Source: Selaginella tamariscina (lineage: Eukaryota; Streptophyta; Lycopodiopsida; Selaginellales; Selaginellaceae). From it: a DNA stretch of 64,000 nt. Each line of letters starts with the position of its first letter. Positions within the stretch are counted from its first letter, which is position 1. Positions 56,029 to 64,000 of the stretch are shown in pieces. Both the position numbers and the translations under genes were made by a program. Location of the stretch: contig PUQB01000194.1 of the NCBI GenBank assembly GCA_003024785.1, forward strand, positions 161,837 through 225,836. Reading direction: 5' to 3'. A model generated the notes under the pieces. The model worked only from the letters and a program-made list of their open reading frames with translations, ran no database searches and was not told the DNA's origin.

Positions 56029-56410
56029 AAATGGGGATCTCTATAGTCCTAATTCTTAATAATTAACAGTTTTAATTATTTAATTAGTATTTTAAATAAT
56101 TATATATATTCTTTATTAAGGAATATTATTTAGAATATTCTATTTTTAAAAAAAGATGATTAATTGTCAAAAAAGATGATTAATTGTCAAAAATCTCTTT
56201 AATTCTAAGGAATATATTATATTATTTATTGCTTTCAACCTCAAAAAACATGCATTCTTTTGCAACTTTGCTACTTCTGGGCATCTGCCCATATCGAATT
56301 AATTTAATGTGTACTCTTTCTTACTAGAACACTATTTTTTATCTAGGTATTCATTGTATATTTAGCTTTCATATTTGTGTTGTCTTCTTTATGGTTGAAA
56401 TTGTTAGGTC
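56029..56410 (+). mobile_element. Decayed relative of the left end of the 14.7-kb transposon
   Basis: AAAATGGGGATCTCTATAGTC and the following TAATAATTAACAGTTTTAATTATTTAATTAG track 35481-35560. GGAATATTATTTAGAATATTC tracks 35571-35610. CCCATATCGAAT and GG(T/C)ATTCATT(G/A)TAT words at 56290-56360 track the C-terminal coding region of the transposase candidate at 36040-36130. Most of the AT-rich stretch between is deleted. No right end was found. Confidence 0.7.
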
Positions 56411-57506
56411 ACTAGCAAAGCAACTAAATTTGGAAAGAAATTGGATCAAAAATTAAATTGAAGCAAAACTTTAATTAAGACAAACCAACAATGACTGGTG
56501 TTGATTGTTTTTGTTGAATATTAGCAGAAGCCTAACTTATGTAAAAATTATCTTGTCTTGCCCAAATATAAACATGGTGGCATAAGTCGCTCTGAACTTT
56601 AAGCTGGCCATCGAATTCTCCAAAAGGCCAGAGTTCAAAAATGTTGGAGTTCGGAACACCCAAAGTACTAGAGGCTCAGAGGTTTGAAGTTTGAAAGGGC
56701 CAGAGTTCTGTGAGTTTGAAGTGAGTCCTCCCACTCTCTGCCCCCCCCAAACCCCCAAATAGGATGAGCTCTACATGGCTGAGGACCATGCTTAGATGAA
56801 AAGAGATGGTGATATGTAGCAACCAAATCCTGAACATGAGCGAGGTTCCAAAGTGCAATCGTTTGGAGTATATCCAACCCAATCGATGAGGTAGTGTGGT
56901 TGTGATAGTATTTAAAGTCCAAAACATCAACAACTTCAAATTCTTGTTCTCCTACAAGAATAATTGGTGGTGGTGGTAAAACAATTCAAGCTGGATCTTG
57001 CAAAGCATGATATGGCTCGAGTAGTGACACATGAAAAACCAGATGTAATTAGAGTGTTGACAATAGATAAAGATGATATGTGACCTTGAACAAGCATTGA
57101 AGCACTAAAAATGGACCTTAGACATTGATAGTTGAGCTTGTCAAAGGGCCAAATGGACAACTAGTGGCGATGAAGAAGCCAAACCTAGTTGGGATGGTAG
57201 ATTGGTATAGTAATGTGGGAGCGATCGCCGGCATGGCAGTGGAACTCATGGGTGCATGTCAAGTGGTGAGTGACATCATCATGAATGGCTTGGAGCTCTC
57301 AAAGATGATCTTTTGCAGCAAGGTTGATGGTCAGAATTGCTTAAGTTCATATGACCAATGTGGATGAGCCTCAATCAATACATGAATGGAGAATGCCCAA
57401 TGAAAGAGTGTTGGGAGTTGTTGTTTGCAAATTTAATGATGCAAAAAAGATCAACTCAATCATCCTGCTAATGAGAGATGAAGCATCAGAGGTATTAGTC
57501 TAGAGT
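56411..57506. other. Unassigned sequence, probably decayed gypsy
   Basis: No clear domain is readable. It lies next to the minus-strand integrase relic, and decayed pol or chromodomain sequence is likely but not shown. Confidence 0.35.
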
Positions 57507-57737
57507 CTAAATGATGAGTTCACTTTGTTCATCTATTTGTGGATGATGAGTAGTAGATGGCTTCCACTTGATGTGGAGGCACATGAGGAACCATCGCAAA
57601 AACCTAAAGATAAATTGCAGACCTATATCACTGGTGACTTCATTTGGAAGACCATGCAAACAGAAAATATCACGGTACACGAAATTGGCCACTCCCAAGC
57701 CTATGATGGTCTTGTGACATGTAAAAAATTGTGCCAT
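57507..57737 (-). pseudogene. Gypsy integrase core fragment
   Basis: The minus strand encodes F-V-Y-R-D-I-F-C-L-H-G-L-P-N-E-V-T-S-D-I-G-L-Q-F, the second-Asp segment of the integrase core (usual D-R-G-x-Q-F). It continues to the H-P-Q-I-D-E-Q-S-E region (usual H-P-Q-T-D-G-Q-T-E). 77 residues are open; the neighbours are decayed. Confidence 0.7.
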
Positions 57738-58733
57738 CTTTGAAAAATCTATCCACCATGACCAAAATTATATAAAACTCATGTGACGATGGGAAATTAG
57801 TGAGAAAGTCCAAAATGATGGAAGACTAAGGTCATGCAACAACCAGAAAAGGCTATAGTAAACATGAGGGACAATATAGTGGCAGCTTCATACGTTGACA
57901 TAGATCACATGTGCAGATAGATTGCTCAACATCTTGTCATATGCATGGCCACTAGAAGGTGCATTGAACAATCTCCAAGGCATAAGGAGACGACAAGTGG
58001 TTTTTTTTTTCTTGGTATGGTTAATCACACATTTCACCATATAATCATGATAACTTTTTGTCTAGTTTTGTTAAAATGTGGCTTTTTATTGTGATGAATG
58101 GGGATTGTAGTTTTTGTAGTGGTTTGTAATGTAACTAGTTGATGATGGTTTGACCATTGTCAAACTGCCAGCTAGCATGAATGAACGACGAGACAAAGCG
58201 GCCAAGCGGGGAAGGTACAGTAGGTACTGAACGATGACGACAGTTGTTAGGTGGTGGTTAACAAAGGCCTAGATCCAATCGTTCAGATCAACTATCAAGG
58301 TACTCGGGACAACACACGTGAAGGAGGCACATAAATACTATAGGGCAGTACTCTGTCACAGGGTGGCATACTAGTAGGAGAGTGCCACTTGGACCTAGGG
58401 TCTAGCACTAGTCAACCCACTATATAAGCAGGAAGGTTGATAGTGGGTCGAGGTCCTTCTAGTCCGTCTTGTTCCACCTTCTCTGGGGCCACATTGTATC
58501 CAGACAAGCAATATATGTATATCTCTAGATTCCTTCTGTCCACCACCTCTCTCGATTACTCTCCTCTTGCTCCGCTCCTAGTCCAATGCTATACAAACAA
58601 GGGGGCAGCAACATTGCAAATAGAGGAACTCTTACTCACTTGTACATGGGCCCTTGTGGCGTCCGGGTAAAAGCCATCACAGCACCTTCCAGTGCTCCTA
58701 AGGTAAAGGCGGCTCACCGGTGTAGACCCCTAG
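57738..58733. repeat. Non-coding stretch, possible LTR
   Basis: A TATA-like CTATATAAGCAGG at 58420 followed by a C/T-rich run (58460-58590) resembles an LTR promoter. No paired copy or ends are identifiable. Confidence 0.3.
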
Positions 58734-59215
58734 TGTCAAGCCACGATCCAGGAACAAGGAAGTGAACAGGATTCCGAGAATAAAGAAGTTTGACTTAGAA
58801 ACAGTAGGACAAGGAGCAGGACAGGAACTAGGAACCAGGAACAAGACAAGACCAGGAGGCAAGGAGCAAGACAAGACAAGATTGATCGTAGAAAGACTGG
58901 TGTTGATAGTAACTGATTGTACAACAATTAGGTTGGAGCTTTTATACTCACAACTCCAAGCTAATCTGGTCATGAGTCTAATCTGGTCATAAGCTAAAAA
59001 TAGTGACCCTTATCCTCTAGGCATATCTTGTAGTATATCCTATAGGAATATCCTGTAGGTATATCCTGCAGGCATATCCTGTAGGTATATCCTATAGGCA
59101 TATCCTGTAGGTATATTCTGTAGGAATATCCTGCAGGCATATCCTGTAGGTATATCCTATAAACATATCCTGTAACCCGTATCCTGTATCCTACATCCTG
59201 TATCGGGTTGTGACA
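58734..59215 (-). repeat. 3' LTR of element E with internal tandem repeat
   Basis: On + it runs from TGTCAAGCCACGATCC to GTATCGGGTTGTGACA (482 bp), next to the purine tract CTTAAGGAGGAGGTGC (minus). 59020-59200 is an array of TATCCTGTAGG(T/C)ATATCCTG units, longer than in element D's 399- and 395-bp LTRs. Confidence 0.88.
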
Positions 59216-59370
59216 GCACCTCCTCCTTAAGGACGAGTTCCACGAGTCTTGGGACCTGGTTTAGCAGGATAACGCCGATGGAAAGCAGCAACTTTGAAAG
59301 AAGCATGGAGTAAGTTGGATGCAGGTTCCCAAGTGCGATCAGTAGGCAAATAACCTTTCCAATCCACCAA

Positions 59371-60420
59371 CTATTGAAGTTGGCGGCGATGAAGACGAGA
59401 ATCAAGGATGGCTGCAACTTCGTACTCAAGTTCACCGTCAATGACCACATGAGGGGGAGGAGAAGAAGCATGATTAGGAAGAGAAGAAGGATGATATGGC
59501 TCCAACAAAGAGGTGTGAAACATAGGATGAAGTTTCACCATAGATGGTAACTCGAGTCGGAAAGCTACAGGATTGACCTCAGCCGCAATCCTGTAAGGGC
59601 CCAATCGTTGAAAATCCAACTTAGAAGAAGGCATGTTGGTGCGAATATGCCGACAAAGAAGCCACACGAGATCACCAATTTTGTATGCAGGTGTCGGTTG
59701 ACAATGAGCATCAGCATAACACTTGTACTGTTCCTGTGCCTGCTAAAGATGAACCCAGAGATCCTCATGTACCTGACGAAGATACTGGAGATGATCCTGT
59801 ACTACAGGAGTGGAAGAAGAGAAGCAGGAGGAGCAAAGTCAAAACGTGGATGGTAGCCTGTAAGAGCAAAGAAAGGTGTCTGGCATGTAAATGCATGAAC
59901 GGAGTTGTTGTAGGCAAACTCCGAATCGTGCATTCTGACTGCCCATCAGTTTGTGGATGGTATCCTGAAGAAAGTTTCGCTTTAACCTGTAGACTCCAAA
60001 GAAGTTCTCGCCAAAACTTGGATATGAATTGTGGGCCTCGATTAGAAACAATGCTCTTAGGAAGACCATGGTGTTGGAATACTTCACGGATCACCAGTTC
60101 AACGGTTGTCTGGCCTGTAACAATCTTGTGACATGGTAGGAAATGAGCCTGTTTGGTGACACCACAAGAGCTGCATCAAATCCACGAGAAGGAAGATCTG
60201 TGATGAAATCCATAGAAATGGATCTCCAAGGAACAGGAAGAGGACGAAAAGACCAGAGGGCGCGTGACGAGGCATCTTCGACCTATTGCAGGTGTCATAA
60301 CTTCGTACAAACTTGTCCACAAAACCTCGCAATCTAGGCCACCAATAGTTGCGAGTCACTAACTCAACTGTCTTGGCCACACCAAAATGTCATGTAGCCG
60401 GGGTATCATGACAATCCTAT
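59371..60420 (-). pseudogene. Element E integrase and chromodomain-like tail
   Basis: The zinc region at 60380-60250 has N-Y-W-W-P-R and S-Y-D-T-C (first Cys changed to Tyr). The core is at 60094-59900, where the second catalytic Asp reads N (V-S-N-R-G-P-Q-F), while G-Y-H-P-Q-T-D-G-Q-S-E keeps the Glu. The tail at 59667-59371 has G-P-Y-R-I-A-A-E-V and M-F-H-T-S-L-L-E-P-Y-H, then V-A-A-I-L-D-S-R. Confidence 0.8.
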
Positions 60421-60429
60421 ACCACACGA

Positions 60430-62160
60430 GTCCTGCAAACACCAACAAGAACATACAGGAGACCTTCCCAGTACAAGAGTCCGTCCTGTATGGCAAACAA
60501 CTTATAGTCTGTGGGAACTGGAGGAAAAGGAACTTGCGATGTCAGGACTAATGTGTGAAGACATATTCCTTGCCAAGTCGTCTGTAGCCAACTGCAAACG
60601 GATGTCCTATAGGAGTGTGGAATCTGATGGAGCTTGATGAACTTGTAATGCTGCAAGCCGAAGTCGATCAGGACCCAACAACACTTGCTTTTGACAGTCA
60701 TATGTAGGATCGCCCAGGGTCGGTGCAAGGTAAGAGTGCCTAGACAATGCATCCGCCTTGCCATTTCGAAAACCAGGCCTGTAGATGATGATGAAATCAA
60801 AACATGATAGGAACTCCGCTCACCTAGCCTGTCGCCAACTGAGAACTTGAGCCGTTTGAAAATACTCCAGGTTTTTGTGATCTGTAAGAACTTGTACAGG
60901 ATGCGCAGCACCTTCCAGGAAATGCCACCACTCCTCGAACGAATCCACAATGGCCTTGAGTTCCTTGTCATGAATCTCGTAATTGATCTCTGCCGAAAGG
61001 AACTTATGAGAGTGAAAAGCTACAGGATAAAGCAACTTGTCTTTTCCAACTTGTGATAGAACAAATCCTACTGCAAAATCCGAGGCATCTGCTTCAACGA
61101 AGAAGGGACAAGAAGGATCAGGATGTGCTAAAATTGGAGCTGTCGTGAAGGCGTCCTTGAGTGTTGTGAATGCATGTTCCGCCTTGTCGGACCAAGAGAA
61201 CACTCCTATGCATTTGGTGAGTTCCGTGAGTGGAAGTACACGCTTGGAGAAGTCTTGTATGAAATGCCTGTAGAAGTTTGCAAAGCCAAGGAAACATTGT
61301 ACGTCTCGTACAACTTGAGCCTCTCCCACTCCGCGATAGTCTTCACCTTGTGCATGTCCATGGAAATGCCAGCATGAGAGACGATGTAGCCCAAGAACTC
61401 CACAGTATCCCTGTCGAAGAAACACTTCTCCAACTTCGCATACAGGCCATGCTCGCGAAGCCTCTGTAGGACTAGTTGTACATGCTTGTCATGAGCCGCC
61501 TGGTCCTTGGAGAAAATCAAAATGTCATGAGGTAGATTACCACAAACTGGTCCAAGAAGTCACGAAAGATGTCGTTCATCATATGTTGGAACACGGCTGG
61601 GGCATTGGTAGGTCCGAAAGGCATCACCGTGTACTCGAAGTGTCCATACCTTGTACGAAAGGCAGTCTTCCACTCATCGCTGGATGAATCTGTACAAGAT
61701 TGTAAGCCCCTCGTAAGTTGATCTTCATGAACACCTTTGCTCCTTGCAGCCAATCGAGAAGTTCCGGGATCAATGGCAACGGGTACCGATTCCGAATGGT
61801 GACTTGATTCAAACCTCTGTAGTTCACAATCAAACGTAAACTCTCATCTTTCTTCTTAACAAAGAAGATAGGTGCTCCTGCAGGGGACTTTGAGTGACGA
61901 ATGAAGCCGGATGCCAAGTTTTCCTCGATGTACTGACGAAGAACTTCCAATTCTGTAGGTGATAGTGCATAAATTGGTTTGAATGGTGGAGTCTTTCCTT
62001 CCACAAGATCGATAGGACAGTCGTAGGACCTGTGAACAAGAAGAACTGCAGCCTTGTGCTTGTCAAAAACGTTCTGAAAGGAGTGATACTTGGATGGCAG
62101 GGAAGAAGGAGGAGAAGAAGAAGGAACAGGAGAAGGAGATTGAAAAATAGGGGAGTCAAA
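60430..62160 (-). pseudogene. Element E reverse transcriptase and RNase H
   Basis: RT at 62004-61520 ([29 protein letters not shown]) shifts frame at the catalytic Y-L-D-D (reads Y-L-M-T-F) and resumes M-I-F-S-K-D. Connection and RNase H at 61425-60820 read V-E-A-D-A-S-D-F-A-V-G-F-V-L-S-Q and V-L-T-D-H-K-N-L-E-Y-F. Confidence 0.85.
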
Positions 62161-62739
62161 TACAGAAAAGGTAAAAGAGGACGTAGGAGTTACTTGGAAG
62201 GCAAAAAGCTAAAAAGGAGCAGATCAGTGGCAAGTTCATGCATGGTAGTGGTAATAACTCAGAGAGGAGAAGGAGGGAGCTGTGATTGAAAAAAAGGAAG
62301 AATCTTGGGGGGTGGAACAAAAGAAGAGTAATGAAAAGAGGCAGGATTGGGAAAAACATGTGTGGATATTGACAAGTGTACAGGATTGGAAGAATCCTAT
62401 ACAGAAGTCCGTGAATGCACAGGAGTGAGGAGAGCCTGTGAGTGTGCTGACGAACCAATAGGAGGTGAATCTTGTTGAGGAGGAACCTTCGACACTGATA
62501 TAGGATTGGAAGAACCCTGTACAGGAATCCGCAAACTTACAGGAGTGGAGAGAGCCTGCGGATGTGCTGAGGAACTGACATGAGGTGAATCCTGTCGAGG
62601 AGGAGTCTTCAACACTATAGGAACAGGCACGGTCAATCTTGTAGCTTGTACTCCTCAAACACTAAGGATGTATCCTGCACACAAAAAGGTACAGGATTGA
62701 TCCTAGTTGCCGGAGAGGAAAACGTGAGTGTCCTAGATC

Positions 62740-63102
62740 TCAGTCGATCTGAGGATTTGCAACAACGAACCATGGCATGCCCAAAATGATGGGAGTCAAC
62801 CGAGTCTTGATCAAGTTGAAGGAAATAGAACAGTTGAATGCACCATGACTGCAAGAGAGAGTTTTGGTAACATGGATAACTGTACCAGAAGCAATCAGAC
62901 GACCATCGGCCACCTCTACAGGAACTGCACGCTTCAACTTCATCACCAGAATGCCATGATGAGTTGTAAAAGTGTCATCCTTTGTACCAGTGTTTAACAG
63001 GGCAAATTCCTTGAGCTCTCGATTATTGAGATGAATGTGTATAGAAAACTTGAGTGATGGAATGGTATGAGCAGCACCAATGGAGCCTGCACCTACGTCC
63101 AA
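62740..63102 (-). pseudogene. Element E aspartic protease, active-site Asp changed
   Basis: 120-residue open stretch with flap and hydrophobic-core segments of the family. The active site reads A-L-L-N-T-G-T-K-D where D-T/S-G is expected, so it is probably inactive. It ends L-G-M-P-W-F-V-V-A-N-P-Q-I, continuous with the linker to RT. Confidence 0.75.
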
Positions 63103-63113
63103 CTTCGTGGCTC

Positions 63114-63980
63114 CTAGACAAAGTGAACATTGAAGTTTTCTGACTGAACTTCAGCTTCAACTTCACGCGTCTTGAACTTCTTGGCTTTAATAAGACATTC
63201 CGCTGCCTTGTGTCCTGCTTCACCACAATACAAACATAGATTCTCACTGTGGCGACGTTGTTTCTCAGCAGCGGAAAGTGAGCCACGCTTGTATTTCTCA
63301 ACCTCCATAGGAACTACTCTAGAAGGTGTCGCAAGAGTATGTACCACAACTACAGGATTAGTTTGCAGAACTGCTGACGGGATTTTTTCTGACGACGCTC
63401 GAACAAGCGGTTGTCGCAGTGAACGTCCTGTTGCATGATCTTTGCTAATGTTTGGGCATCCGGTAACGTAAGAGAAGGTCCTTCATGTTATCCCTCAACC
63501 CAAAACGGAAGTGTTCAATCAATGCAGTCTCGTTCCATGGAATGTTCGTGCAAAGTTGCTGAAATTCGGATGCATAGACGGAAGCTAGTCAAGATCCTTG
63601 TGTGAGCTTTCGTAACTTCGTGCATGAAACGGTACTTATCGGGATCTCCAAAGCAAGCTTCAAAGGCAGCCACAAAACCTTCGAAGTCTTCCATCAATGG
63701 ATCGTCACGCTCCAGCAAAGGGGCAACCCAAGCCCGTGGAGATCCAACTAGTAGGGATGCCAAAAGGCCAACCTTTTGTGCATCAATCGAGTAACGGCGT
63801 GGTTGCATGCGGATCAAAAGCCTGATCTAATTCAGAAACCCTTGGAAATTGGCATAATTGCCATTGAACTTTTCTAGCATGCTGATCTTCGGTTCTGAAG
63901 AAGTGTTCGATGGAGAGGAAACCACGGATGCTTGAGAGAGAGCCTGGCAGCAGCCTTAGAGGATGCATTAGCAGCTGCAT
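63114..63980 (-). pseudogene. Element E gag, frameshifted
   Basis: A gag core at 63817-63515 (Q-P-R-R-Y-S-I-D, A-F-E-A-C-F-G-D-P-D-K) is followed, after a frame break, by the zinc knuckle C-L-Y-C-G-E-A-G-H-K-A-A-E-C at about 63235. The leader and N-terminus continue toward 63980 and beyond. Confidence 0.8.
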
Positions 63981-64000
63981 GTGCCACGTTGGTGGAACCT

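Larger units (their letters stand above)
58734..64000 (-). mobile_element. Ty3/gypsy element E (minus strand), cut by the window edge
   Basis: It has the same family organisation as element D: LTR, then right to left gag, protease, RT, RNase H, integrase, chromodomain. The 5' LTR lies outside the window. Coding parts are better preserved than in D but still frameshifted. Confidence 0.88.

Noticed and set aside
57125..57367. An 80-codon plus-strand frame
   Set aside because: It lies antisense to decayed minus-strand gypsy sequence and has no motif.

Overview
The window looks like repeat-rich nuclear DNA of a land plant. The evidence is interstitial CCCTAAA/TTTAGGG (plant-type telomere) tracts, Ty3/gypsy chromovirus-like and Ty1/copia retrotransposons primed from tRNA-iMet-like sites, a DUF659-type hAT relic, an LRR receptor-like protein gene and a thaumatin-like relic. 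GT-AG introns are visible. The sequence alone does not resolve the plant lineage.

Layout. 1-6.0 kb: two halves of a gypsy element placed head to head (gag half on -, pol half and 3' LTR on +), with a ~543-bp tandem repeat at the junction. 6.0-15.7 kb: nested retrotransposons. A decayed minus-strand gypsy (PBS at 15725-15736, gag N-terminus at 15548-15682, remainder at 7.9-9.87 kb) is split by a complete plus-strand gypsy (9873-15547, TSD AACAT); a third truncated minus-strand gypsy lies at 6.0-7.5 kb. 15.7-17.6 kb is AT-rich and non-coding. 17.6-33.7 kb is a segmentally duplicated gene island: one intact LRR receptor-like protein gene and one broken copy, one intact small secreted-protein gene with a broken inverted copy, a thaumatin-like relic, and a hAT transposon relic in between.

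33.84-52.68 kb is a Ty1/copia element with 63-bp LTRs and a perfect 5-bp TSD (TACCT). Its integrase gene is split by a ~14.7-kb DNA transposon (35475-50192) with 21-bp terminal inverted repeats matching at 20 positions. This transposon is the most interesting object in the window. It carries (i) a leftward gene with D-N-C-A-G-E-N-K-N and G-H-T-H-E-D-I-D motifs, the transposase candidate; (ii) a rightward gene joining an En/Spm-like module, a ParB-like domain and a permuted N4/N6 DNA methyltransferase-like domain, with 53-61 bp introns; (iii) a FCP1/NIF-type HAD phosphatase-like gene. The two main genes diverge from a ~6-kb control region bounded by two arrays (about 17 and about 25 units) of the perfect 18-bp palindrome GGCGGGATTAATCCCGCC and its variants. 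Between the arrays lie AT-rich repeats, telomere-like repeats in both orientations and microsatellites. A decayed relative of the transposon's left end lies at 56.03-56.41 kb, so the family is dispersed. The transposon genes have several frameshifts, so this copy may be dead or the assembly may contain indel errors (two N bases lie in one gene).

52.7-56.0 kb is AT-rich and empty. 56.4-58.7 kb holds a gypsy integrase relic and a possible LTR. 58734-64000 is a minus-strand gypsy of the same family as the 9.9-15.5 kb element, running off the right edge.
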